From Dioscorea cayenensis subsp. rotundata (taxonomy: Eukaryota > Streptophyta > Magnoliopsida > Dioscoreales > Dioscoreaceae): a stretch of DNA of 64,000 nucleotides. How positions within the stretch are numbered: position 1 is the stretch's first letter; each line of letters opens with the position of its first letter. This document shows positions 10,305-21,769 of the stretch, one piece after another. A program made the translations under genes and the position numbers. The notes under the pieces are model-generated. The model was not told the origin of the DNA and made no database searches. It saw nothing but the letters and a program-made list of their open reading frames with translations. Where the stretch lies: contig NC_052478.1 of the NCBI RefSeq assembly GCF_009730915.1, positions 15,917,808-15,981,807 of the forward strand, written 5' to 3'.

Positions 10305-10916
10305 TCATAATTTCATTTGTCTCTTGATATCTCCTAGAATGATAATGTTTTCAAGACTGATAGGAGTTATTTTTTTCTGTTCAGGCTTACGATGGCGGAG
10401 AAGAGTAATTTTGATATGATGCCTTGCTTCATCAAGGTAACCTTCATCGTAACAAGGAGGGATAGAATTCAATTCTAAATTTATGTACCTATCAATTTGT
10501 GGTCCAAGAGCCTTGAAGAACTTGTGTAATAAACGAATCAGCTGCCAATAATCATTTAAAAAATTTGCCTGCTCCAGACTTGTTAGCATTATTCTGGATA
10601 GGTATCCATGTTTGAAGAGATTGATGGCTTTCATCTGGACGCCATTGATTTCTTGATCTATCCATTGGGGCATATCTAAATAACATTTTACTCCAATGAA
10701 TCCTTCTTCGCATTGACATCCAGTATCTTTATGCGTTAGTTCTCTAAACATATTTTCTACTATTGCAAATCCTACTGGAAGGATTTCTTCCTTTGTAAGT
10801 TGTCTTAACACTTCTTGCTCAGAGATGAACTGATCATATTGTGCCGCCATCACTTTCTTGAAAATAATTTGTTTTACTTCTTCGATTGGCTGAGGAAATA
10901 ATTCAAATTTCTCCAT
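10305..10916 (-). pseudogene. Unassigned 203-codon ORF of the MP-bearing element
   Basis: The longest intact frame of this element. It starts MEKFELFPQPIEEVKQ, has a Cys pair in CQCEEGF followed by a third Cys in VKCYLDMPQW, and a helical, aromatic-rich middle around LFKHGYLS and LHKFFKALG. The middle matches the plus-strand fragment at 9467-9535, so this segment has been duplicated. The upstream frame (10917-11350) is Lys/Gln/Ser-rich and coiled-coil-like but full of stops. It could be a capsid or virion-associated protein by position. No function can be read from the sequence. Confidence 0.5.
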
Positions 10917-12029
10917 CCTTTGCCTTTTTTTTCTTCAATCATGATTTTCTTCATATCTTCAGATTCTTTTGTAAGTTCTTAGAATTGAGCTTGGATCTTG
11001 ATGATTTCTTCATTCTTTTGAGATATTTCAACTTCCAATGTTTTGATTTTCTTTTCTTGTTCTACCATGTAGTCGAGTGTTTGAGGTTTCAAAGAGAATT
11101 TAACACTGGGTGTTTCTGGTAATGGTATATTTGGTGGATTTTGAATTTTTTCATTTGTTTGGTGGAAGTATTTTGCTAAGGTGTGAAATATTGGGATGAG
11201 GCTTTTTGGGTCATGTGTTGTCTAGAATAATATGTTGTGACAGGTTTAAATTTTCTTGTGTTCTGAATCTTAGAGTTGAGGTGGGAGGAAATATTGGAAG
11301 GTTTAGTTGGGGTTCAAGAGGGTGGTTGGTTATAGAAATTTTTGCCAGCCATTTCTGCAAAAAATAAACTTGTTAGTTTAAATAGTTGTACATGCTTTGC
11401 ATGTATTTGGGGTTTTTAAAGATAGCCAGGTTTTCATCATAACAAGAGACGCGTATGGACCTACTGGTGTTGTAATCACAGCTCTTATTATTTAGATAAA
11501 CAAACCTTTGTCTGTTATCTTTCTTTAAGAAACTTGGTTACATAGTTTCCACAATTAAAGAAAACGCAAATGAACCTGCTGGCTTTGAAATCACAGTTTT
11601 CTCTAATGCGAATGGGCAAACTATGTGGTAAGGTTTAGATTACATGTTTCCCAAAGAGATAAGAACAATAGAGATTTAGTTAGTTGTGAAGCTTCTATTC
11701 CGAGATTTAAAGAGGGTGATGAACATAAATTTATTTCTTGTTGTAGGGATGAAAAAGTTATTGGTTCTTGTTGTTTTAAATAGTTATCCATTTCCCATTG
11801 TTTTATAATGTCTTGTATTCCTTTTATTTCTTTTTTCTATTTTTGTAATATTTTGTAACATTGTTAATTTTTTCTCTTTAATTTCATTTTTTTCTCCTTT
11901 CATTCTCCTTTTTCTTTTTGTGATTAAATTATAGTATTATGTAGAAAATCTACAATTTTACTTCTAGAATGAGTTATTTGATATTTTAATATTATTTTGT
12001 CTTTAAATTCTTTAAATTCTTTAATCATA
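10917..12029 (-). pseudogene. Degenerate upstream coding region of the element
   Basis: On the minus strand, 11350-10920 encodes a Lys/Gln-rich, broken coiled-coil stretch beginning near an AGKNFYNQPP motif. About 11835-11640 encodes a Ser/Leu-rich piece starting MDNYLKQQEPITF. Stops occur about every 20-40 codons. Position and composition would fit a capsid-like or linker region, which is inference only. It is cut at 12029 by the Harbinger insertion. Confidence 0.35.
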
Positions 12030-13149
12030 GGTAGTGTTTGGTTAGATGTAGTTGAAAATACAGTAGATTTCTAATTACAGTGTAGTTGTAAATTCTAGAG
12101 TTGAAAATGCAGGAGAGTCAAATCTGGTGTTTGGTTGACTGTAATTGAAAATGCTGGATTTCAAAATTCTGTGTTTGTTTGGAAGAATTTGTAAATCTGG
12201 ATTTTGAAAACATGTGTTTGGTTGGATGTATTTGTAGGATATAAAAACCTTGGTCATCATTAAATTTAATTAATTATAAATACACAATTAATTGTTATTA
12301 ATAGTAACCAAAATAATTATTCATATGATTACTTAATTTAATATAAAATTATGTTTTCATATCAAATTATTGTTATTTTTAATAATTATAAAAAATATAA
12401 TACACTATTTATAATTTTTTATATTGATAAAAATATAATAGTAACCATTTATTATTAAGATTAAATAATATTATGCCTTTATTTTTATTTTTATTTATAT
12501 ATTTTTTTCATTTTACTCTCACCACATGCTTCTCTAAATATTAATAATGCATAAATATAAATACAAAATTTAATACTTGACAAAAGTACAACAAAAATAA
12601 CTGGTTTTTACCCACAATCATCTGCTGATCAAACTCTTAAAAAATTTCAACAGCATAGCCAATCCTAGGTCCAAACAAGAGTGCATATATACATATTAAC
12701 AATTATTATCCATGCATTCCTTTGTATTAACAAATTGAAGAGATATTAACATCCATCACCATCAGGTCCATAACATATATCCTTCTAAATTCATATTAAA
12801 TTCATAACAAACATCCATTAGTTCAAAGAGTCCATAACATATTAAATCCAAAAACATCACACTCATACCATTTGCTAATAAACTACATACATCCATGAGT
12901 TTGAAAGTTAGAGATAAACATAAATAAAAATAAGATAGGTACATTGGAGAAGAAATATGATAAAGATGGTAGAATATAAAGGGCATGAGATGTCCACCAC
13001 ATGCGAGGCAATACACCAAGCTTGATGAATTCATGCTGAAAAAAAAAACATAGAGGATAAAAAAATAAATCATACATAAATATGAGTGGAAAATGAACAT
13101 AAGAATGATAACATTTTGTAATGAAGACTTGCTTACCATTTCTACATTT

Positions 13150-14183
13150 CAAAGGTCCCGACCAATGGATGCAAAGAAATCTTCCTTCCAAATCTTGCGG
13201 AAATTATCATCCATTCCAAAGAACATTCGACCTCTTGCATCATCTCCCATCAAGTACTGGTATACCATTCCAACTTGTCATGTGGATTAGCCATACTTTT
13301 GCAGTTTTTTACATTCTGTCGAAAGCTCTTTTGCAAAGCTTAATGACCGGCTAGATTTAATTGACTCAAATGCATCTTTGATTGTAGTGGCCAGTTCACG
13401 GATTGCATAATCTTCAGTGTTTACCTTACGCTTTGCTTTTCCTTTCTTTTTTTGTTGTGGGCTTGTTGCTGACATGGGTTCAGAAGGGCTGCCTCGATTT
13501 TGGGTCCCTAGTGAGGCATTGCCCTGTGTATTTGTCTCTCCAAAAGCCACATCATCATAATGTTCATTATGGTGAGACTCTTCCTGCTCTATGTTGAAAT
13601 CCATCTGTACACCAATAGTATTCTCAAACTGAATAGCATGACGCCCACTAGCTTGATCATTGCCACATATAGCTTCTATTAGGTCATAATCCTCGATCGG
13701 TTTGCTCAAATATAGGTCATCTTGTGCATGGACCTGTATGTTAATGAATAAATCTTAAAATCAACAATTAACATTTGAATAAGGTATAAATAAATATGCA
13801 ATATAACAAGTACCTTAACATAATCTCTATACTCTGACTTACCCATTACAATCATTTTTAGGTTGTTATCCCAACCCATGCCACTCATTTATTTTCAGTC
13901 TTTTAATTCTTGCCCACCTTCTCCGTATTGTCCTGAGATGATTACCCACATTAGCCTCTGTAACGGTCACCCCAAATGCATCTCTCATGGCTCGAATAGT
14001 GGCATGAATTGCTTGTGGCTTAAACCCTTTATCAACTTTCAATCCTTGTTTAACTTAACTAGCCATAAATCTTATAAAATGACGGGTTTCAGTTGGTGTC
14101 CACCTCTTATGTCCCGATGTCATTGTTGTGGGCTTCTTAGCTGATGAATTTTGGCTATCCATTTCTACATTATACCCTTCCAT
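13150..14183 (-). pseudogene. Harbinger Myb/SANT-like DNA-binding protein, damaged
   Basis: Partner protein that in PIF/Harbinger elements helps bring the nuclease to the nucleus and ends. It starts MEGYNVEMDSQ at 14183. RWTPTETRHFIRFM opens the SANT-like domain, which continues through frame changes to WDNNLKMIVMGKSEYRDYVK at about 13865-13810. An apparent intron lies around 13800-13735. Then comes a long acidic/Ser-rich linker with a basic cluster QQKKKGKAKRKV (likely nuclear localisation) at 13460-13430. The tail LMGDDARGRMFFGMDD (about 13240-13195) lies after a stop at 13287. Frameshifts near 14050-13880 break the domain, so this copy is probably inactive. Confidence 0.75.
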
Positions 14184-14581
14184 TCTGTAATAAAATTTAA
14201 TATGCAACAAACTATGACAATTGTTAATTTCACATAGTATGTGAAGTAGTAAATTGATAAAAGCAAAGAACAATATTACTCGAATTAAGCAAGTACTAAA
14301 ATAATCTAGTTGTGTAATAATAGATACCAATATCAAGTTACACATCACTATTTTTATATAAATACTAGACAATGTTTAGTGCAAGTAGAGAAATAAGTAT
14401 GCACTACAAAGTCACCATACAATAAGCAAACAATAGAACAACAAATTATTCCTTAAGTTGTCATAATTATATAAATATATAACTATTTGTTGGCCCACAT
14501 TTCAGCTGCAATTTGGTCACGACGAGCAGCCCATTCTTGTGCCTCTTCCCTTTGTTCCCTAATGGAGGTTTGCAATGTCTG

Positions 14582-15799
14582 TTATGGTATCCAGTCTTCC
14601 TCAGAGGGAATAAATCCATCTTGGCCACCATTGAGGATGTAATTATGTAAGATACAACATGCCAATACGAGTTCTGTTTGTGTCTTAAAAGGAAAAAAAA
14701 AGCCTAGATGAGAGAACTTTAAAACAACCTTTAAAGAACCAAATGCACGCTCAATGGAGGTACGTGCAGGTGAATGCCTCAAGTTAAAAAGCTCCTTAGG
14801 GTTAGCAGGTGTTCAAGAGCCAAACTCCTTTAGGTGATACCTTACACCACTATAAGGGGGTATAAAACCAGGTCTTGTGGCGTATCCAGCATCAACCAAG
14901 TAATACTTCCCTAATTACAAGACATAAAATAAAATGATAAGTTTAATCATTACATTTCAATTATTCTCTAGCATTTTTATCTATAAAACAAATGAGTTAA
15001 ATACCTTCTAGGACTTTTAACCCATTAGGTCTCTTAAGTGCATAGCGAAGAACTAGAGAATCATGTGCTGATCCTTCCCAACCAGCAAGAATGTAAGTGA
15101 AACGCAAGTCAAAATCGACAACTGTGAGAACATTTTGTGTTGGGTAAGGTTTTCTTCGCCGAAATGCTACTATTTCAGATGTTGGGACAGAAGCATGAAT
15201 ATGTGTCCCATCTAAGGCCCCAATACAATCCTAACATTAAATAGTTTATGTTAGATTTAATCTTAGGAACTTATATGTAACTTACATCTAATATAAAAAT
15301 ACCTTAAAGTAGGAATATAGTTTGCTCCTCGCCGCTATATATGGTTGGATTCGTGTACTTGATGGCTGCACATATTCATGGCGCAACTCACCAATAACAT
15401 ATAATGCGTGATTGAAGTACCTACTAACAGTCTCCCCAGACCTTAAGAAATTATGTGCAATAGCACGGTTTTGCTGATTGTGTCCTATGGTGTGCTAGAA
15501 CATTAATAATTGCTCCTCCACACTCATGTGTAATGTATCACGCAAAAGGCATTTTTGACGCAATATTGAACATATGTTGAAAAAATAGACTTGTTCATGC
15601 GAACCATGTTGATGCTAGTAGTGTCATTTCCATCTATCAATCTAAACAAATACTTTTCCCCTATTTCTAGCCTTTCGTGTGATGGTTCTCTACAAATTCT
15701 CTGTCTTTTCATGCGAGGCAATAATAATATAGCATAGGCCACAACTAAAACACTTACTTCCAAGAGGTACAGTTCATCATCATCCTCGAAATGATCCAT
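14582..15799 (-). pseudogene. Harbinger DDE nuclease/transposase, near-intact
   Basis: Catalytic transposase of the PIF/Harbinger family (DDE_Tnp_4 type). It starts MDHFEDDDELYLLEVSV at 15799. The N-terminal helix-turn-helix-like part ends RSKLYSYFK near 15302. After a probable intron (about 15301-15229), DCIGALDGTHIHASVP carries the first Asp. After another intron (about 15004-14915), KYYLVDAGYATRPGF carries the second Asp. The catalytic Glu is in RTSIERAFGSLK at about 14755-14720. Stops are seen at 15524 and in the GS-stop-TPAN stretch near 14817, the latter a probable CGA-to-TGA change. The domain order and all three catalytic acids remain, so it became inactive recently or is rescued by other copies. 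Confidence 0.85.
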
Positions 15800-17117
15800 C
15801 TAAAGTAAGATTGGTAAAGAATAAATAATTTCATAATATAAAACAAATATAAAAATCATGATGAATAATGTCATTATATCACTATTTTATAATAAAATTA
15901 GTTACAAGTCATACTTTGGCCACTCACAACATGTAAAATAAGAAGCCTTGAAATCAATTATATTCATCATAAAAACTAGTTTAGAAACCATTTTATTAAC
16001 ATGACCAATCAAATTAGCATAGTTAATCAACCATTAAAAAAATAGATAAGCAAATCCTAAATGAGAAATAAGACAACAATAATAACAATTATAGTGTCAA
16101 CACAAAAACAATCCCATAGATATTTCATATATAACTTTATTTCCAAGCTAATTACTTCAACTTGTTCTTAAAAATCTAATGTAAATAAATTAGTACTAGT
16201 AAGCGTACATGCATGCAACAATGCCCCATCTATGACAACTAATGCATAGTCACAATATAAGTTTAATTTGTTTGCCAACATATTTCAAGCATTTATTTAT
16301 CATTGCACCAAATTTTATCATTAACATGTATGAACAAATTCAAATCGACAGATAAAACTTAAAAAAAGATAAGTAGATCAAAACTAAATTAATCGATATT
16401 GTAGAGAAATTAATCTTTATCATGATATAACCTTCAATAGTAGGAAAGGAAAAGTCATTAAATTTTTACATAGATCAGGGACCATATTAAAATAAGTTTA
16501 AATGTTTAATTACAACTTACAAGTACATATTTTCAAAATAAATAAAATAAATAAATCACATGTCCATACATCTTTAAATATGTTTCATATTTCAAACCTA
16601 ATTTTACCTTTTTTTTGGTGTTTTCTCAAGCCTTAAATTGTCTCATTTAGGATATTTGGTTGCTTTATCTTTTCAATGTTTTCACAAATATTATTATTGA
16701 CTCTTTACTATTATATGATGTAAATCTTATCCCTTTATCCTTTATTTATATTTCAATTCATATGATTTTAAAACATAATTTTAAACGTACCTGAGTGATA
16801 ATACAGTAGAAATTACAACAATTTTACACATTTTTAAATCATTTAACTAAACCTTATCATTAACGTGTATTAACTAGTTCATTAAAAAATTATTTCACCT
16901 TTAAAAAGTTTTACTATGCAACCAACATGAGATTTCTAGTGTAATTTCACTCTTAATATAAACACTTCAACATCTTGATCACGAAAATAAATGAAAAAAA
17001 ATAAATGAACAAATAAATAAATAAATAAATAAAAATTTCAAAAGTATAAGCAAGTCTATACCCATGCATCAATATCACATTCCTATCAACCAAAGAAGTA
17101 ATAATCAAATCTAAGAC

Positions 17118-17118
<1 letters not shown>

Positions 17119-17172
<54 letters not shown>
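17119..17172. repeat. (ATA)n microsatellite
   Basis: About 54 bases of ATA/TAA trinucleotide. On the minus strand it yields a spurious poly-Tyr frame. Confidence 0.95.
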
Positions 17173-17173
<1 letters not shown>

Positions 17174-18049
17174 CATGAAGCAAATTTACACAAATCTATG
17201 CAGTAGTAAAAGATAAAAAAGAGATAAAAATTTGCAAAATAATATAGACATTAAAAAAAAGGAAATATTCAAGGTTAAAAAAAAAGATAAGACTAACCGG
17301 ATAATCTAAGAATGAGATCGATGACTTTCTTGTTGTTATGCGAAGATCTTGATCTGAAAAACAATAAAAAGATCATATTTTGCAAAAATAAAATAAAAAT
17401 AAATAAACTTGCAATTAAAAAAAAATCCCAAAAAAGATAAAGCGGAACCTAGGAGTTTGTGGTAGATTTTTTTGTCGCACAGAGGAAAAGATTAGCCTCA
17501 CACACCCTCGACAGAGTGGTCTCAATGGAGATCGAGAGAAAGCTCTGGAGATGTGCTATGGTGGGGAAAGTGGTGGCTTGAATCCCTTGACCTCTTCATT
17601 TTGTATCACGTGACACCACGTACGAGACTTTCTATTGAAATCCAAAGTGCAAGAGATTGAACTACGCCCAATTTGGACCTAGTTCCAAAACCAACCAAAT
17701 CCATGTACACTGCATTTCTAACTACTTTCAAATTCTCAAATCCAACTAAACAAACACTAGATTTTGAAGTTTTTTGTAATTACGATCACATGTAGTTTTA
17801 TATCCGGTCAAACAAACACACCCATAGTTTCTAATTCTATAGAATTCTCTTTGTTTAATTTTCTTTTCTTAGCCATTATCTAACAAATTTACTTCTTCTT
17901 GTATTACATTTTTCTGTTTATCTTTTTGATAGTTTGTTATTAAGTTATTATCATTCTTTTGTTCTTGGTTTTGTTCTTGGATTATTATACCTTTTCTTTT
18001 ATTTTTTTAATTCTTCTTTTAGATTATCAATTTCTTCTTCTTAGGTTTT

Positions 18050-18260
18050 TATCCTTTTTAATAATCGATCTACTATTTCTTTATTTTGTTTGAATTTATT
18101 ATTTGGTTTTTTCTATTTTTTGTTCTTCAAAGGTAAAATTATAAAGATCTAATACACATTTTCTACATAAAGAAATTTCACATTGTTGACATGTTACTCT
18201 GTGATTTATAGCATTTATCACATTTTGTTTTATAATTTATTTTAAATAGTTCAAATTTAT
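18050..18260 (-). pseudogene. Cys-rich zinc-binding segment of the MP-bearing element
   Basis: Two frames on the minus strand give KCDKCYK and, after a shift, HRVTCQQCEISLCRKCVLD, a series of CxxC pairs with a His. Such a cluster suggests a zinc-ribbon or B-box-like fold. It sits after the movement protein and before the Harbinger insertion point. The frameshift inside the cluster means it is not functional here. Confidence 0.5.
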
Positions 18261-18365
18261 GTATGCATTTTTCAAAATTTTCAACTTGATTATATTGTTC
18301 TAATAAATATTTTGGATTTATATCTAAATTATATGTTTATTTATTCATTTTATTTATTAGGTCTT

Positions 18366-18927
18366 TTAATCATAACATATTTCTATTGAATCATATTCAT
18401 TTCTTAATCTTGATCTATAATTCCATAATCTATTTTGATCTTTTAAATATTCATCCTGATGAAAGTCTTTATATTTTATTTGTGTTGATTTCCAGATAGA
18501 TTTACCATGTTCATCTTTTTCTTTTGATTTAATTTTTACTTCTATCAATGATTCTGCTTGATAATGAATTTGATCTCTTAAAGTTATATATCTTTCAACT
18601 CCTCTTAGCAATAGACATTGTCTAGCTTTTATTTTTTCTTTTAAATTTTATTCTTTTTTAATGTACATTTTATTAAGTCATTTATTAAATTGTCTAGTAA
18701 GGTTATGTCTGTTGAGTCTATTAAATTTTTCATATGTAACTTGCTTCTATAGATTGAAATTGTTCTTCTAATGATTTTTTCCATTTATTTAATCTAATCA
18801 TTCTTTGTTGATGTTCGAATGGATATAATTCTTTTCTTGATATCCATATCCAATTTCCTTGATTATCATATTTTACTGTTTTAACTTCTATTAATGTTTC
18901 CGAACTTTGTTGATATGATTTTTTCAT
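18366..18927 (-). pseudogene. Tandem homologous repeats downstream of the movement protein
   Basis: Two open frames, 18927-18730 and 18611-18366, are clearly related to each other. Both have an S-TLIEVK or ES-LIEVK start, a Gly-x-x-Ile-Trp-x-Ser centre, an aromatic-His segment, an Asn-x-x-Trp/Leu-Trp helix and an ending -SIE-x-x-Y. This is a roughly 60-residue unit repeated in tandem. Stops and a frameshift separate them. I do not recognise the unit. Confidence 0.55.
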
Positions 18928-19078
18928 TGCTACATAATCTCTAACACATATTAACCAAAATGCCTTTTAATGTTTTATTTGATCTGTTATATTTGTATTT
19001 ATATTGCTTAAATATTTTTTTAATGGTTTTAGTTGTATTTCTATTAATTTTGGATCTGTTAAATTTAGTAAGTCCATT

Positions 19079-19357
19079 TTATTCTTGAAGTTCTTCTATT
19101 ACTATTCCTTTGTTTTTATAGTCTATCATTTTTACACTAGTACTTCCATCAGTGTTTTTATAAAATTCTGCATTACTTGGTCTACTTGTTGTTGGGATTT
19201 TTATTGGTTGGATATTCCATTCACTTTCTTCTAATACTTCTGATGAATAAATTTTTCCTTTTATTCCTTTTAATCCTTGATTCTCTAGAAATGATTTTAC
19301 TTTTTTGGGCGTTAAGATGTATTTAATTCTACTACTCTTTGTTAGTTGTCCTATCAA
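19079..19357 (-). pseudogene. C-terminal extension of the movement protein frame
   Basis: It begins IGQLTKSSRIKYIL in a frame shifted from the preceding movement protein ORF. It carries FLENQGLKGIKGKIYSS and an acidic/Trp section (EESEWNIQPI). In MP-bearing plant retroelements and petuvirus-like sequences, a stretch of this kind follows directly after the 30K core. One frameshift at about 19360 separates the two. Confidence 0.55.
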
Positions 19358-19359
19358 TG

Positions 19360-19998
19360 TTTAGTTATTAATAGATTTGCTGCATTTGAAATCATGGTGT
19401 ATCCTTTTGAATTTATGACCAATTTTATATATTTATAGAATATTTCTAATGGAATTAAGAAGTTTGGGGTCATGTAAATTATTTCTGGATGGTTGCAATT
19501 CATATCTATTTCCATGGATTCTATTGTTGATTTTGTCATGTTTTTTATTTGTCTTATATCTACTAAACTTACTAACACTTTTGTTCCTAATCTTTTTCTG
19601 TGTAAGCCTATTACTCCTAACATTATTAAACCTAGATGGATTAATGTATAACTTGATGATATTATTTTATTATATGATTCTTTTGTTATTAAATCTAATA
19701 CAATTTGTTTATCATCACTTGTACAACATATTTCTATTTCATTATAATGTTCATATATTTTTGTTTTTAATTCAAATATTCCAAATTTATATAATTCTTC
19801 TCATGGGATTAATTTAATATTCATATTTTTTGCTTTATTTTGATGTTTTTCAATTGTATGAGTTACTTCTTTTCTTTTATGATGTTTATTAATTTGATTG
19901 TTATATTTTATATGATTTAAGATAGAAAATCTTATGATATTATCTATACTTTTTACTATAGTTTTATTTTCTGAAGTTTCTGAATTTTCTTTAGACAT
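19360..19998 (-). pseudogene. 30K-superfamily movement protein remnant
   Basis: A cell-to-cell movement protein of the type in plant pararetroviruses (Caulimoviridae) and some plant retroelements, where it widens plasmodesmata. The core reads through IHLGLIMLGVIGLHRKRLG and LVSLVDIRQIKNM, resembling the conserved Gly/Asp centre of the caulimovirid 30K family. SMEIDMNCN and a C-terminal SKGYTMISNAANLL follow. One in-frame TGA lies at about 19802. The N-terminal part (19998-19803) is Lys/His-rich. Disabled by that stop and by the frameshift at its end. Confidence 0.65.
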
Positions 19999-20278
19999 AT
20001 TTTGTTTCTATTTTATCAAATTCTTGTGATAGTTTTATTTTCAAATTTTTTTAATTGTTCTTTTTCTTCTTTTGATCCATTTTTTATAATTCTTAATTTT
20101 TCTGTTAAATATTCTTCTACTTCATTAAGCCATATATACTTTTGATATTTTATTTTATCTTTTAAGTTATATTGATTTAATTCTTCTAATGGATATTATC
20201 TTATTTTTATTAATTCAATTTTATAATATTCTGTTGTTTCAAGTAAGTGTTTCATTTTTTTGGAAATTTTAATCTATA

Positions 20279-20530
20279 TTATGGTGATTTTAATAATTCT
20301 TTTTTAGTCCAAATTTTAAATGTTGTTACCGGTTTAATGATTTTTTTATTTGTTCCTAATTGAATATTTTTTACTTGATTACATAAGCTATCTATGTCAT
20401 TTTTATGATTTCCTTTTTCTTTTATACTATTTTTTACATAGTCTAAGTTGGATAAGATAGTTTCAAGTTTTAATAATTGTGTTTCTAAATTATTTTGTTT
20501 CTTAATGATTAATTCCATTTTTGCATCCAT
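20279..20530 (-). pseudogene. Small coiled-coil ORF of the MP-bearing element
   Basis: An 83-codon frame starting MDAKMELIIKKQNNLETQLL with heptad-like Leu/Ile spacing, ending TFKIWTKKELLKSP. Another Lys/Glu-rich, broken frame follows to about 20000. Small coiled-coil proteins upstream of or near the movement protein occur in several caulimovirids. That role is inferred from position. Confidence 0.45.
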
Positions 20531-21756
20531 TTTTATTTTAATATTTTGTTAATATTATTTCTTCTAAGATTTGTATTGCTTATTTTAATATTTTTACTAT
20601 TTTAGAGATTATTTTTAATTCGATTTTCTTCATAGTTTTCATATTATATAGATATTTCTTATGTTATTATGTTTTTTAATAAGATAGATATTGTTATTAT
20701 AATACTTATTATTTGTATTATGATTATTTTTTATATTTCTTTCTTAATAATTTGATACATTTATTACTTGATTTGATTTTAATTTTTTATAATTATTTTG
20801 CTTACTCTTATAATTATTTTTTTTATTTGATATTAATATTAGTTTCATATTGATTTAATAATTTCTCTTGCTTTAATTTGATTTTGATTTACTTAATATT
20901 AAGTTGTTTTAATATTTTGATTGTTTGATTTTAGTTATTTTGTTTTCTTTGTTTGTTATATAATTCAGATTTATTTACTATTTTGTCGAAATAAAATGCA
21001 CTAAAGTAAAATTTGCAGAAATAAAATTAACTTGCTACTTTGCAGAAAATAACTTTAAATGAGTGAGAGAAAATAAGGAAATACTTATGCAACAACAAGA
21101 TCCACAACATGTAATATGATAGAAGCTTAACCTTGGCAAATAACTTTACTTGATCCATATTTATTGAAAATAAAAACTTAGTTTTTAGTTTTTGTTGGTT
21201 TTTTAATTTTTATATTTTCTAAAAAACTATCTTCTTTTCACCATAGACATTCTCCTTGGCTCCTTTAACCTTACCGTCTTAGAGTGTACTAACCTTTCCC
21301 TATCTGCGGTACTAGGCCACCCTTATAGAGTCTCCAGTTTCCAAAGCTTGAGTGTTCAACTTTGCATAATTACTCGGAAGAATAAATTTTTGCGAACATC
21401 ATGATTATCTTTTTATATGTGAGTGTTAACTCTTTCCAACTTTTAGAGTTCAGACTTACCTCCACCATTTTTTTCTCCTTAACGGACTCCTGTCCTCTGG
21501 CCGGTACTTATTTGGTGGTCTCCAGTTTATCTTACTCCTCATATTAGTTAGATCAACTCTTTTCACATAAAAGATTTATTTTAAGTTTCAAAAATTTTTA
21601 ATTTTTTCTTATGCTTTTCGATTTAGGGTTTTTGGATCAAATAAAAAGTCATAATACTAAGATAAAACTTACTATCTACATGTTGGGGACCCCGTTAAGG
21701 GTTTACCCCTGTATGATAAATATTACCTTGTAGTCATTGTTGAGGAAAGAAACTAT
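20531..21756 (-). other. Leader region of the MP-bearing element
   Basis: AT-rich, no long frame. 21020-21130 is repeated in the mosaic at 9530-9625 in the opposite orientation. 21210-21560 is less AT-rich and made of pyrimidine-rich blocks that could fold. The GGGGTCCCC palindrome lies at about 21685-21694. Confidence 0.5.
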
Positions 21757-21769
21757 GACTCTGATACCA
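21757..21769 (-). promoter_or_regulatory. tRNA-Met primer-binding site
   Basis: On the minus strand TGGTATCAGAGTC, matching the initiator tRNA-Met primer site of plant LTR elements and caulimovirids (TGGTATCAGAGC) except for one base. It lies immediately after the LTR-like unit. Confidence 0.8.

Larger units (their letters stand above)
12030..17823 (-). mobile_element. PIF/Harbinger DNA transposon, 5.8 kb
   Basis: Inverted ends are GGTAGTGTTTGGTTAGATG at 12030 and, in reverse from 17823, GGGTGTGTTTGTTTGACCG. Identical 3 bp flanks ATA lie at 12027-12029 and 17824-17826, a 3 bp duplication as in PIF/Harbinger. It carries both genes expected of an autonomous member on the minus strand: a DDE nuclease (15799-14582) followed by a Myb/SANT-like DNA-binding protein (14183-13150). 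Subterminal DNA repeats TGTTTGGTTGGA-type words. The long AT-rich 15800-17823 side also carries an ATA microsatellite. Confidence 0.9.

Noticed and set aside
16953..17183. Minus-strand open frame with a long poly-Tyr run
   Set aside because: Entirely due to the ATA microsatellite.
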